From: an uncultured Bellilinea sp.
GTDB taxonomy: Bacteria > Chloroflexota > Anaerolineae > Anaerolineales > Anaerolineaceae
Direction of reading: 5' to 3'
DNA: 64,000 bases
Assembly: GCA_938040735.1 (NCBI GenBank)
Contig: CALHYE010000001.1
Span: forward strand, 1 to 64,000
The translations under genes were made by a program, and so were the position numbers. Of this stretch, positions 33,102 to 41,924 are shown one piece after another. The stretch's first letter is position 1, and the number at the start of each line of letters is the position of its first letter. The notes under the pieces were generated by a model. That model ran no database searches, was not told the origin of the DNA, and was given only the letters and a program-made list of their open reading frames with translations.

Positions 33102-33968
33102 ATGCAAATTGTAACCGATCGGGGGTGTGATCTTTCCACTCAACAACTTCAGGAATTACCGCCTATCCACTCCATTCCAATGAAGTTAACTCTTGACGGG
33201 AAAACCTATTCCAGTGGAGAAGATCTCACTTCGGAGGAATTTTACCGCTTGCTGGACGAAACAGGCGCGTATCCGACCACTTCTCAGCCGGGCACAGGGG
33301 ATTTTGTGGAATTGTACCGCCGTTTGGCTCAGGATGATCCTCAAATCCTTTCCATCCACATATCTTCTGGCCTGAGCGGGACGTTGAACTCGGCACGGGT
33401 GGCAGCCGAAATGGTGCCGGAGGCTCAGATTACGATTTGGGATACGATGACCCTTTCTGCTCCAGAAGGCTGGCAGGTCGAGGCAGCGGGTCGAGCGCTT
33501 AAGGCGGGTTGGGATTTGAACAGCACGCTTGAACTGATGGAAAAAGTGCGCAGGATGACAACCGGCTTTTTTACGTTGGACACGTTGAAATACTTAATTC
33601 ATGGCGGGCGGATCAGTCACCTGAAGGGGTTGTTGGCATCGCTGTTGAACATCCGGCCGGTCATCTCGGTATCAAAGGAGGATGGGCGCTATGTGACTAT
33701 GGCGCAGGAGCGCACTTTCCGCCGAGCCATTCAGCGCATGGCTCAGGAAGTCATTAAGATGTATCCTCAGTCAAAAAAACTGCGCTTGCAGTTAATTCAT
33801 GCACATAACCCGACGGGGATCGAAATGCTGCGCGAGGCGATGGAAAATCTGGTGCAATGTGAGTGGCTGCCGCCGGTTACCGTAGGCCCGATCCTTGGCG
33901 CGCATACGGGCAGCACCCTGGTAGGCATTTGCGCTGCACCGGCTGAACTGGCCGATTTACTTCCATAA
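33102..33968 (+). CDS. DegV-family fatty-acid-binding protein
   Basis: A 288-aa DegV protein: MQIVTDRGCDLSTQQL, PTTSQPGTGDF, the fatty-acid loop SIHISSGLSGTLNSARVAA, and the C-terminal LKYLIHGGRISHLKGLLASLLNIRPVI plus GPILGAHTGSTLVGI. DegV/FakB proteins present fatty acids to FakA kinase; no FakA is in the window. ATG 33102 with GGGGAGGG upstream is preferred to the longer TTG ORF. Terminated by a hairpin at 34014. Confidence 0.9.
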   Translation: MQIVTDRGCDLSTQQLQELPPIHSIPMKLTLDGKTYSSGEDLTSEEFYRLLDETGAYPTTSQPGTGDFVELYRRLAQDDPQILSIHISSGLSGTLNSARVAAEMVPEAQITIWDTMTLSAPEGWQVEAAGRALKAGWDLNSTLELMEKVRRMTTGFFTLDTLKYLIHGGRISHLKGLLASLLNIRPVISVSKEDGRYVTMAQERTFRRAIQRMAQEVIKMYPQSKKLRLQLIHAHNPTGIEMLREAMENLVQCEWLPPVTVGPILGAHTGSTLVGICAAPAELADLLP

Positions 33969-34013
33969 GAACAAATTAATCCGCTTTTCATACGGTGGAC
34001 TTCGTCTTTTCCT

Positions 34014-34053
34014 CGGCTGGCGAAAATCAATTGCCAGCCGATTCGCATTTTCT
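34014..34053 (+). terminator. terminator after degV-family gene
   Basis: Stem CGGCTGGC / GCCAGCCG with an 11-nt loop followed by ATTCGCATTTTCT. Confidence 0.65.
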
Positions 34054-34137
34054 AATAGATTTATAAATTTTTTGGATAAAAACCGGATTCACGAATAACT
34101 ACTTTGTTGATAAACTTATGAAAAGAATGGAGCTGCG

Positions 34138-34914
34138 ATGAATATCGTTGTTTGTCTCAAAATTTCGCCGGATCCAGAAGATTTGGAAATTGGCAACGAT
34201 GGTTCGGTGAGCGCTGCTCACGCCGAATGGAAAATCGGTGGTTTTGATTTACCGGCATTAGAAGCCGGCGTGCGGCTGGCTGAAATGCACGGCGGCAGGG
34301 TGATTGCCCTCTCTATTGGCCCGCCCCCTATCAATCAATCCAAGGTTAGAAAGGATATTCTCTCGCGCGGTGCGGAGGAATTGGTGCTGGTAGTGGATGA
34401 AGCCCTGCAGGATGTTTCTACTGCTGAAACCGCGCGGGTGCTGGCAGCCGCAATCGGCAAGATAGAAGATGTGCAACTCGTTCTTTTTGGCGAGGGATCG
34501 GCTGACCTGTACTTTCAGCAGACCGGTGTGCAGGTGGGCGAGCGGCTGGGGTGGGTCAGTTTAAATGCCGTTCGGGATGTGCAATGGGTTGAGGAAGGGA
34601 ATCTGCTGGTTCAGCGAGTTCTTGAACAGGAGATTCAAGTGTTTGAAGTCCCGTTGCCGGCGGCTCTCTCGGTCACCTCGGATATCTGTGAACCGCGCCT
34701 GGCCTCCATGCGTGAGATTTTACGGGCTTCCAAAAAGCCGGTTGTAGAATGGTCGCTGGCTGATGTGGGCGTTGAAAACTTATCGGCTTCGGTTGAAATT
34801 CTGGCGGTACAGGCGCCCCCGCGCGCTGCCCGGAAGGGGCTGATCCTGAACGGTTCGGTTGAGGAAGCGGTTGGGTCGCTGGTGATCGCCCTGAAAAAAG
34901 AAGGCATGCTTTAA
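34138..34914 (+). CDS. fixA: electron transfer flavoprotein beta subunit
   Basis: A 258-aa EtfB/FixA (MNIVVCLKISPDPEDLEI, DLPALEAGVRLAEMHGG, LFGEGSADLYFQQTGVQVGERLGW, LPAALSVTSDICEPRLASM). With FixB it forms the FAD-containing ETF that in the Fix complex splits electrons from NADH between quinone and ferredoxin/flavodoxin. TGGAG lies 5-6 nt before the ATG. First gene of a tight fixABCX operon. Confidence 0.92.
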   Translation: MNIVVCLKISPDPEDLEIGNDGSVSAAHAEWKIGGFDLPALEAGVRLAEMHGGRVIALSIGPPPINQSKVRKDILSRGAEELVLVVDEALQDVSTAETARVLAAAIGKIEDVQLVLFGEGSADLYFQQTGVQVGERLGWVSLNAVRDVQWVEEGNLLVQRVLEQEIQVFEVPLPAALSVTSDICEPRLASMREILRASKKPVVEWSLADVGVENLSASVEILAVQAPPRAARKGLILNGSVEEAVGSLVIALKKEGML

Positions 34915-34925
34915 GGAGGCGGCCA

Positions 34926-35891
34926 ATGAGCAGTCAGCAACGGATTTTCCTGATTAGCGAAGATATAAGCCTGATTGGAGAACTGGCCAGCGCAGCGCGT
35001 CGGTTGAACGGGGATGATTATTCGAGCATTGCGGCCGTCGTGGTGGGGAATCAAACGGATGTCCATCAGGTTGGCTCGTATGGAGTTGATTCGATTTACT
35101 GGGTAGACCAGATACCCGACGGCTATCTTTTTGAGGATGTTTTTTTGACCTTGTTGGAATTGGTTCAACAGCACAAACCATCGTCCATATGGATCGGAGC
35201 AACCACCAGCGGACGGTTAATTTGCGGCCGGCTGGCTGCTCGTTTGGATATCAGCGCAATCACCGATGTTCGATCTTTTGAGCAGCACGAGAATAAGGTG
35301 GTGATGCGTCATATGATTTTTGCCGGAGGCGCCGAACGGCTTGAACGTCCATTGCGCTTGCCGGCGCTGATCACCGTTGCCAAGGGGCAATTTGCGGCTG
35401 AGGTTGTTCAACATGCGAACCCCCCAAAGGTAATTACCCTTCCCTTCCTCATTCCAGAAAAAAGGGCTGTTCTACTTGAAAGAAAAGACCTTCCGCCGGT
35501 TTCGGTGAATCTGGCTGACGCTAAACGGGTCATTTGCCTTGGTCGTGGAATTGCCCGCCAGGAGCATCTGGCATTGGCGGAGAACCTGGCCGATGAATTG
35601 GGGGCAGAAATTGCCTGCACCCGCCCTCTCTCGGAAGGATTGGGGTGGTTGCCGCGCGAACGGTATATTGGCATTTCTGGCGCTTACATCAAGTCTGATT
35701 TGTACATTGGTTTGGGTGTTTCCGGTCAGGTTCAACATACGGTGGGTATCACCGATGCCAAAGTGATTGTGGCGGTCAATCGCGACCCGGATGCGCCTAT
35801 TTTCAAGCAGGCGGATTATGGTATTGCGGCCGATTTATATGAAGTGTTGCCGGCCCTGATTCAGGCAATCCGCTCTACGAAAGGCGCTTGA
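34926..35891 (+). CDS. fixB: electron transfer flavoprotein alpha subunit
   Basis: A 321-aa EtfA/FixB with the C-terminal FAD-binding domain RVICLGRGIARQEHLALAENLADELGAE, YIGISGAYIKSDLYIGLGVSGQVQHTVGI, and VNRDPDAPIFKQADYGI. An AAGGAGG ribosome-binding site sits in the 11-nt gap after fixA. No additional ferredoxin domain is present at the N-terminus. Works with FixA, FixC and FixX at the membrane. Confidence 0.92.
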   Translation: MSSQQRIFLISEDISLIGELASAARRLNGDDYSSIAAVVVGNQTDVHQVGSYGVDSIYWVDQIPDGYLFEDVFLTLLELVQQHKPSSIWIGATTSGRLICGRLAARLDISAITDVRSFEQHENKVVMRHMIFAGGAERLERPLRLPALITVAKGQFAAEVVQHANPPKVITLPFLIPEKRAVLLERKDLPPVSVNLADAKRVICLGRGIARQEHLALAENLADELGAEIACTRPLSEGLGWLPRERYIGISGAYIKSDLYIGLGVSGQVQHTVGITDAKVIVAVNRDPDAPIFKQADYGIAADLYEVLPALIQAIRSTKGA

Positions 35892-37186
35892 TGAACGCCG
35901 ACAAACTGGATGTGATTGTGGTAGGGGCAGGGGTGGCGGGCTGCACGGCTGCGCTCTTGTTGGCCAAACAGGGGCTGGAGGTGGCCCTGATTGAGCGCGG
36001 CCCGTACCCGGGCAGTAAAAATCTTTCCGGGGGGGTGTTGTACGGGCAAGTTCTTCACCAGATCATCCCCAGTTTTTGGGAAGATGCGCCGGTTGAGCGG
36101 TTTATCACCCATAATGTTGTCACGTTTCTCACCGAGACGGACTCTGTCAGTCTGGATTACAAAACCCGCTCATTCAGTCAAACGCCTTACAACGCTATGA
36201 GTGTGTTGCGCTCTAAATTTGACCGCTGGTTAGGGGATCAAGCCGAAGCGGCCGGGGCAATCCTCATACCGGGTATCAAAGTGGAACGAGTTTTACGGGA
36301 AGGGAATCGGATTATTGGGATTGCGGCCGGTCAGGAAGAAATGGTTGCGGATGTGATCATCGCTGCCGATGGCGCAAACTCTTTTCTGGCACAGGAAGCA
36401 GGTTTACAACAAAAAATTGCTGAAGCGCATGTTGCGGTTGGCATAAAAGAAGTCATTGCCCTGCCCCAAGAGGTTGTTGAAAACCGCTTTCGATTAGAAG
36501 GAAATGAGGGCAGCGCCTATACCATTGTGGGTTCTGCCACCCAAGGAATCGCCGGCGGCGGCTTTCTTTATACCAACCGGGAGAGCCTTTCCATCGGGCT
36601 GGTCATTCAACTGGCGGATTTAGTGCAACGCCAGAAAAAAGTCGGCGAAATATTTGACCAATTTTTGAATCATCCGTGGGTCGCCTCCCTGATAAAAGGG
36701 GGCAAAGTGGTGGAATATGGGGCGCACTTGGTGCCGGAGGCCGGGTTGGAGATGATGCCGCGCTTATTTACGGATGGGATGGTGGTGATTGGCGATGCTG
36801 CCGGCCTGACGATTAACAACGGATTTTGGGTGCGCGGCATGGATCTGGCAATCGGCTCGGCAATTGCGGCAGCCGAAACGGTGGTGAAAGCCCATCAGAA
36901 CAAAGATTTCAGCGCAGATAGTCTGGCGCTTTATCACCAGAAACTGGAAGAAAGTTTTGTGATGGCGGATTTGAAGACTTTTTTCCGTGCGCCGCATTTT
37001 ATGCAAAACGATCGGTTGTATACCGTCTATCCGCAAGTGATGAGTGATCTATTCCGCCAGATTTACCAACAGGATGCGCGTCCTCATCAACCGTTAAGCC
37101 GCATTGCCCGTGAGGCAGTTCGGCGTAACAAGGTTCGTTTACTGGATTTGTTCAAAGACCTTTGGGATGGAGGCCGATCTTTATGA
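35891..37186 (+). CDS. fixC: FixC, ETF:quinone oxidoreductase-type flavoprotein
   Basis: A 431-aa flavoprotein of the GG-reductase/ETF-QO family: N-terminal dinucleotide fold LDVIVVGAGVAGCTAALLLAKQG, PGSKNLSGGVLYG, and late FAD motif GMVVIGDAAGLTINNGFWVRGMDLAIGSA. FixC passes electrons from the ETF to quinone and to FixX. The ATG overlaps the fixB stop by one base (TGATG). Confidence 0.92.
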   Translation: MNADKLDVIVVGAGVAGCTAALLLAKQGLEVALIERGPYPGSKNLSGGVLYGQVLHQIIPSFWEDAPVERFITHNVVTFLTETDSVSLDYKTRSFSQTPYNAMSVLRSKFDRWLGDQAEAAGAILIPGIKVERVLREGNRIIGIAAGQEEMVADVIIAADGANSFLAQEAGLQQKIAEAHVAVGIKEVIALPQEVVENRFRLEGNEGSAYTIVGSATQGIAGGGFLYTNRESLSIGLVIQLADLVQRQKKVGEIFDQFLNHPWVASLIKGGKVVEYGAHLVPEAGLEMMPRLFTDGMVVIGDAAGLTINNGFWVRGMDLAIGSAIAAAETVVKAHQNKDFSADSLALYHQKLEESFVMADLKTFFRAPHFMQNDRLYTVYPQVMSDLFRQIYQQDARPHQPLSRIAREAVRRNKVRLLDLFKDLWDGGRSL

Positions 37187-37467
37187 ATCGCTTATCGGTT
37201 AACGAAAGACTTGCCCTGAACAAGTATGAACTGGATGATGGACATCCGCATATCGTTGTGAACAACGAGGTATGCGAAGCGGAGTGCAAGATTCGGGCGT
37301 GTCTGTTTGTGTGCCCTGCCGATGTTTACAGCGAGCAGAACGGCAAAATTGTTGCGGATTGGGCCGGCTGTTTGGAGTGCGGCACCTGTACGGTTGCCTG
37401 CCCGCCCCAAGCGCTGCATTGGGAATTTCCACGCGGGGGTTTTGGCATTCTCTATCGTTACGGGTAA
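37183..37467 (+). CDS. fixX: FixX ferredoxin-like protein
   Basis: A 94-aa ferredoxin-like protein with cysteines in CEAECKIRACLFVCPADVY and CLECGTCTVACPPQAL; the second motif is a canonical 4Fe-4S site, the first is the modified FixX-type motif. It is the partner of FixC. GGAGG precedes ATG 37183, and the start overlaps the fixC stop (ATGA). No nitrogenase genes are present, so the complex probably serves reductant supply or acyl-CoA/quinone redox balance rather than nitrogen fixation (inference). Confidence 0.92.
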   Translation: MNRLSVNERLALNKYELDDGHPHIVVNNEVCEAECKIRACLFVCPADVYSEQNGKIVADWAGCLECGTCTVACPPQALHWEFPRGGFGILYRYG

Positions 37468-37579
37468 GGGCTGATCTTCACTTAAGTTTGGGGAATTCAG
37501 GAAAAAATTGTCTTGCCTTTTCTGGTAAACTGGTGGCGGAAATCTAACCGGTAACAAACACCAGAAATGAGGAGGAAGT

Positions 37580-38455
37580 ATGCCCGCCAGAAGAGCCATG
37601 TTGTATGTGCCTGCCGATGACGAACGGAAAATCCACAAAGCGGCCGGTTTAAATGTGGATAGCATCTGTCTGGATATTGAGGATGGGGTGGCGGTTAACC
37701 GCAAGTCAGTGGCGCGCGAAAACATTGCCGCTGCCCTGCGAACGGTCCATTTTGGCCGTTCGGAGCGGCTGGTACGGATTAACCCTTTAGGGTCAGGGTT
37801 GGCGGAAGAGGATTTGCGGGCTGTACTTGCGGCTCAGCCGGATGGAATTGTTCTGCCAAAGGTTGAGGGGGCAGATGAGGTGCAGTGGGTTTGCCGGGAG
37901 ATTGCTGCTGCCGAGCAAGCCAACGGTTGGAAAAGCGGTTCGATTGGATTGCTGGTGTTGATTGAAACCCCTCAGGCAGTCTTGAATTTGCGGGAAATCT
38001 GCACGGCAGACCTGCGTTTGCAAGGCTTGATTTTCGGAGCGGAAGATTTTGCGGGAAGTATTGGGGCTGTCCGCAGCCGGGATGCTCTTGAATTGTTGTA
38101 TGCCCGCAGCGCAGTAGTGATCCATGCCGCGGCATTCAATTTGCAGGCGATGGATATGGTCTGGTTAGACCTGAAAGATCTGGAAGGGCTGCGGCAGGAG
38201 GCGCAAGCCGGAGCGGCGCTGGGATTCACAGGTAAGCAAATCATTCATCCCAATCAGGTTCAACCTGTGCAGGAAGCCTTTACTCCCTCGGAAGAAGCGA
38301 TCCAATCTGCAAGGCGGATCATTGAAGCTGCTCAAGCCTATCAGCAGGCGGGTAAAGGCGCTTTTGCGCTGGATGGCAAAATGGTGGATGCTCCGGTCAT
38401 CAAGGCTGCCCTGCGGGTTTTGGAACGCGCCAGAACCGCCGGAAAAGCTGCTTAA
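37580..38455 (+). CDS. CitE-like CoA-ester lyase (HpcH/HpaI aldolase family)
   Basis: A 291-aa TIM-barrel protein: RAMLYVPADDERKIHKA, DSICLDIEDGVA (metal and CoA-ester binding), IVLPKVEGADEV, LIETPQAVLNL, LIFGAEDFAGSIG and GFTGKQIIHPNQV. This matches citrate-lyase-beta-like and (3S)-malyl-CoA/citramalyl-CoA lyases that cleave a CoA ester to acetyl-CoA and a 2-oxoacid. Stand-alone copies without CitF/CitD, as here, are usually malyl- or citramalyl-CoA lyases/thioesterases. GGAGGA precedes the ATG. Follows fixX by about 110 nt. Confidence 0.87.
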   Translation: MPARRAMLYVPADDERKIHKAAGLNVDSICLDIEDGVAVNRKSVARENIAAALRTVHFGRSERLVRINPLGSGLAEEDLRAVLAAQPDGIVLPKVEGADEVQWVCREIAAAEQANGWKSGSIGLLVLIETPQAVLNLREICTADLRLQGLIFGAEDFAGSIGAVRSRDALELLYARSAVVIHAAAFNLQAMDMVWLDLKDLEGLRQEAQAGAALGFTGKQIIHPNQVQPVQEAFTPSEEAIQSARRIIEAAQAYQQAGKGAFALDGKMVDAPVIKAALRVLERARTAGKAA

Positions 38456-38471
38456 TCCTTTGCCGAAAACT

Positions 38472-39722
38472 TTATTGCCGGCGTACCACAATCAGGGCAA
38501 TGTCGTCTGAGCGGCGGGCATTGCCGACAAAGCGGTGGACTTCGTTCAAGATTGCCGTGTGAACCTCCGCAGCCGGATGACCGGCGTAAGCCAGAGCCAC
38601 ATCTAAAAGGCGGTCCTCGCCAAAGAATTCGCTATTTTCATTTTGCGCTTCGGTGATCCCATCGGTATAGAGGATGAGCAAATCGCCGGGAGACACTCGC
38701 ACGGTTTTTTGTGTCCAACGCGCCTGCTCAGAGACCCCTAATGCCATGCCGGTTGTCTTTAGTTCGCCCAGGGAGATCTTTCCCTTGCCCGATAGGCTGA
38801 TGAGGTAACCCGGCGGGTGGCCGGCGTTGGCATAGGTCAACCTGCCGGTCAGCGGTTCGAGGATGCCAAAGAAAGCCGTCACAAACATGTTGCCGCGCGT
38901 ATCCGAGAGAATGCGCTCACTGACGGCGCTCATGGTAATGGCGGGCAGGGTTGGAAAACGCACCGCGTAAGTGCGAAAAAGCGTGCTGCTCAACGCCATG
39001 AACAGGGCCGCCCCCATCCCCTTATCCGAAACATCCGCCACCACAAACCCCATTTTGTGATTGGAAAGCGGGATGAAGTCATAAAAGTCGCCGGAGGTCT
39101 CTCTGGCGGGTTGTAAGGCCGTAACAATTTCCCAGCCGTTCAGGCGGGGGGCTTCTTCTGGGAGGATATCGGCCTGAATTTTACCGGCCATAGCCAGTTC
39201 ACGGTTGGTAAATTCCTCTTTTTCGGCTGCGGCAGATCGAGGAAGCGTGAAGGCATCCGCCAGGTCTTTCTCCAAGGGGGAGAGGTTGGAATGATTGAAA
39301 ACCGGATGCGGCATTTCTTCCTTTTCGGGCGAAGGGGAAGGATCGCGCTCCACCTGAAGCAAGGCCGCTTTAAATTCTTCTTCGCTGACATCGCGGGAAA
39401 ACAAGTAGAGAGGGACGCTGCCGAATTCTTCAAGGGGTAAGGTTTCTTCGGGGCATTCGAGCAACAGCACAATTTTCATGGTGGGCCAGAGGGAGTGAAT
39501 TTCGTTAACCAAATAGTGAGCCTGCTCGGCTGAGCTTTTGAAGTCCAGCAGAACCAGGGTTGGCTCAGTCAATTTGCACAATTCAACAATTTCGACTACG
39601 CTCTGAGCCTCACCGACCAGTTGAAAGTTCTTGATGCTCATGATCAAAGAGGAGAGACCTTTGCGATAAATTGCCTGATCAGAAGCCAGAGCAACGCGCG
39701 TGGCAGATTTCAAGGGGTTCAT
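38472..39722 (-). CDS. receiver-like domain fused to SpoIIE/PP2C phosphatase
   Basis: A 416-aa protein. Residues about 8-125 look like a response-regulator receiver (ATRVALASDQAIYRKGLSSLI, LVLLDFK with the phospho-acceptor Asp about 60). A linker leads to a SpoIIE/RsbU-type PP2C domain: PARETSGDFYDFIPL, VADVSDKGMGAALFMA, ANAGHPPGYL, YTDGITEAQNENSEFFG and DDIALIVV carry the metal-binding Asp residues. Such proteins dephosphorylate anti-sigma-factor antagonists in partner-switching pathways. No cognate kinase or antagonist is adjacent. The first receiver acidic pair is weak, so phosphorylation is uncertain. Confidence 0.87.
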   Translation of the reverse strand: MNPLKSATRVALASDQAIYRKGLSSLIMSIKNFQLVGEAQSVVEIVELCKLTEPTLVLLDFKSSAEQAHYLVNEIHSLWPTMKIVLLLECPEETLPLEEFGSVPLYLFSRDVSEEEFKAALLQVERDPSPSPEKEEMPHPVFNHSNLSPLEKDLADAFTLPRSAAAEKEEFTNRELAMAGKIQADILPEEAPRLNGWEIVTALQPARETSGDFYDFIPLSNHKMGFVVADVSDKGMGAALFMALSSTLFRTYAVRFPTLPAITMSAVSERILSDTRGNMFVTAFFGILEPLTGRLTYANAGHPPGYLISLSGKGKISLGELKTTGMALGVSEQARWTQKTVRVSPGDLLILYTDGITEAQNENSEFFGEDRLLDVALAYAGHPAAEVHTAILNEVHRFVGNARRSDDIALIVVRRQ

Positions 39723-40029
39723 TCATTCCTGCCTTCAGAAAAACTCTGTCACCGAAGAAACTTCCCGTCCCAGAGGACGGCTTGTACACCGAGTTGCACA
39801 CGTTCATTATAACGGTCAATGGCCAGTTTCGTCCTCTCCAAAAGGTGAGTATCCCAGTGTGTTAAAAAAATTTTCATGATGAGCCAATAAATATTGATAT
39901 AATAAACTTTATAAGTAAATGATTATATCGAAAGGAGATCGGTTATTGATAGAAACCCGTATTGATTTATGCCGGTCGGGCAATTTGTGATCGTCCCTTT
40001 CCTGGTATTTGATCAGATTTGGAGAAAAA
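39723..40029 (+). other. 307-bp leader region of the 5'-nucleotidase gene with a possible short ORF
   Basis: Contains TATAAT at 39898-39903 without a good -35 box, then AAAGGAG (39931-39937) 8 nt before a TTG that opens a 14-codon frame (39946-39990, MIETRIDLCRSGNL). No strong hairpin was seen. The short ORF could be a leader peptide or chance. Confidence 0.3.
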
Positions 40030-41838
40030 ATGAAAAAAACAGCCTCTTACATTTTGACATTTCTGGTAATCCTCTCCCTTGGGGTTGGTCTTTTACCCAA
40101 CTCTATCGTCCAGGCCAGTCAGCCAAAAGTTGCCTTTTGGCTAACTGTTTTACACAACAATGACGGTGAGTCGGACTTAATCAACCTTGGCAGGGGGTTA
40201 GAAGATTTTGGCGGAGCGGCTCGATTCAAAACTTTGGTAGATAGATTGAAGTGGGACGCGGTCCACGGAAAGCCGCCGTTTCCCTCTGCTCCCCGTAGTA
40301 TGGTGATGGTCTCCTCGGGTGATAACTTTTTAGCCGGTCCGGAATTCAATGCCAGCCTTGAAAAGGGCGTGCCATTTTACGATAGTATCGCCATGGACCT
40401 GATCGGATACGATGCAATTGCGCTGGGAAATCACGATTTCGATTTCGGCCCGGATGTTCTGGCGGACTTTATTCAAGGTTTTTCGGTTTCAAAACCGCCT
40501 TTCCTTAGCGTCAATCTGGATTTTTCGGCTGAACCGCGCCTGCAGGAATTGAAAAATCAGAAAAGGATTGCAGCCAGCACCACCGTAAAAACCCCGGCAG
40601 GACGGGTTGGTATTATTGGGGCGACTACGCCGATGCTTCCTTACATCTCCAGCCCGCGCAATGTTCGAGTCAATGATATGGTGGTTGAAGCGATTCTGGC
40701 AGAAGTACGCCGCCTGGAAGCGATGAAAATCAACAAAATCATCCTGATCAGCCACCTCCAAAGCATTACCGAAGATCTTTCGATGGTGCCGTACCTTTCA
40801 GGAGTTGACATCATCATCGCTGGCGGCGGTGATGAGGTGCTGGCTAATCCCGGGCAATTACTGGTGCCGGGTGACGAAACCCGTATTTTTGGTTCCTACC
40901 CCTTGTGGGCAACCGATTCAAATGGCGTTCAAGTGCCAGTAGTAACCACCGCAGGCAGTTATGCCTACGTGGGACGTCTGGTGGCGGGTTTCGACAAAGC
41001 CGGAAATCTGGTCTTGATTGATGAGTCTCAGAGCGGGCCGGTACGGGTTGCCGGAGGCAGTCAGCCGGATGCGGTTCCACCCAATCCCGAAGTGCAAACG
41101 CGGGTGGTTGAGCCATTAATTGAGGCGCTCAATGAAATGAGTATGAATGTGATTGGGATAAGTGAAGTGGCATTAGATGGCACAAGAACCAACATTCGCA
41201 GCCGGGAAACCAATCTGGGTAATTTGACCGCCGACGCATTACGCTGGCAGGCTGCTCAACTGGCCGGTTTGTACGGGGTGAGTGTGCCCCAGGTAGCTCT
41301 CCAAAATGGCGGGGGTATCCGCAATGCTTCCGTTATTCCAGCTGGCGATATCACCGAATTGACCACTTTCTCGATTCTGCCATTCCCTAACTTCGTTTCA
41401 ATTGTGGAAGGCATTTCCAGAGATCAGTTCAAACAGATACTGGAAAATGCCGTTTCGCGGGTTGAATTTGGGGATGGCCGCTTCGCCCAAATTTCCGGTT
41501 TTCGTTTTGTCTGGGATCCGGCCGGCACCGCTCAAACACTGGATGCAAACGGGAATGTCCTCACAGTTGGTTCGAGAGTCAGGGATGTATTCCTGGATGA
41601 TGGCACTCAGATTGTCGGAGATGGCAGCGTCATCCCAGGGCCGGATTTGACGGTTGCGACAATTGATTTTCTGGCGCGGGGCGGCGATCAGTATCCTTTC
41701 CGGGGGGCTGCCTTTACAACCGTCGGTGTAACTTATCAGCAATCCCTTCGGAATTACATTCAATCCGGTTTGGGTGGTGTGATCACAGCAACCCAATATC
41801 CTGAAGGCGGGCAGGGGCGGATTACCCCCCTGCCATAA
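40030..41838 (+). CDS. secreted 5'-nucleotidase / 2',3'-cyclic phosphodiesterase family protein
   Basis: A 602-aa exported enzyme with a Sec signal peptide (MKKTASYILTFLVILSLGVGLL...VQAS). N-terminal calcineurin-like metallophosphatase domain with GDNFLAG, GNHDFDFGPD and ISHLQS; C-terminal 5'-nucleotidase domain with LGNLTADALRW, QNGGGIRNASVIPAGDIT and ARGGDQYPF. The first metal motif, normally N-D-x-H, reads NNDGES here, so the usual His ligand is replaced. It should hydrolyse extracellular nucleotides to recover phosphate and nucleosides. ATG 40030 has GGAG 5 nt upstream and gives a proper signal peptide. Confidence 0.88.
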   Translation: MKKTASYILTFLVILSLGVGLLPNSIVQASQPKVAFWLTVLHNNDGESDLINLGRGLEDFGGAARFKTLVDRLKWDAVHGKPPFPSAPRSMVMVSSGDNFLAGPEFNASLEKGVPFYDSIAMDLIGYDAIALGNHDFDFGPDVLADFIQGFSVSKPPFLSVNLDFSAEPRLQELKNQKRIAASTTVKTPAGRVGIIGATTPMLPYISSPRNVRVNDMVVEAILAEVRRLEAMKINKIILISHLQSITEDLSMVPYLSGVDIIIAGGGDEVLANPGQLLVPGDETRIFGSYPLWATDSNGVQVPVVTTAGSYAYVGRLVAGFDKAGNLVLIDESQSGPVRVAGGSQPDAVPPNPEVQTRVVEPLIEALNEMSMNVIGISEVALDGTRTNIRSRETNLGNLTADALRWQAAQLAGLYGVSVPQVALQNGGGIRNASVIPAGDITELTTFSILPFPNFVSIVEGISRDQFKQILENAVSRVEFGDGRFAQISGFRFVWDPAGTAQTLDANGNVLTVGSRVRDVFLDDGTQIVGDGSVIPGPDLTVATIDFLARGGDQYPFRGAAFTTVGVTYQQSLRNYIQSGLGGVITATQYPEGGQGRITPLP

Positions 41839-41876
41839 GGTTTGAACTCTCAAACGGAATTGGTTAGGGGTTAATC

Positions 41877-41915
41877 GGCTCACTCCCGTTTCATTCTTTC
41901 AAACGGGAGTGAGCC
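41877..41915 (+). terminator. long perfect hairpin after the 5'-nucleotidase gene
   Basis: A perfect 15-bp stem GGCTCACTCCCGTTT / AAACGGGAGTGAGCC with a 9-nt loop, but no U-tract, ending 9 nt before the next ATG. It could stabilise the upstream mRNA, act as a weak terminator, or mask the next ribosome-binding site. Confidence 0.5.
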
Positions 41916-41924
41916 TCTCAACGG

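Noticed and set aside
34138-37467. fixABCX as evidence for nitrogen fixation
   Set aside because: No nif genes in the window, and Fix modules are widespread in non-diazotrophs.
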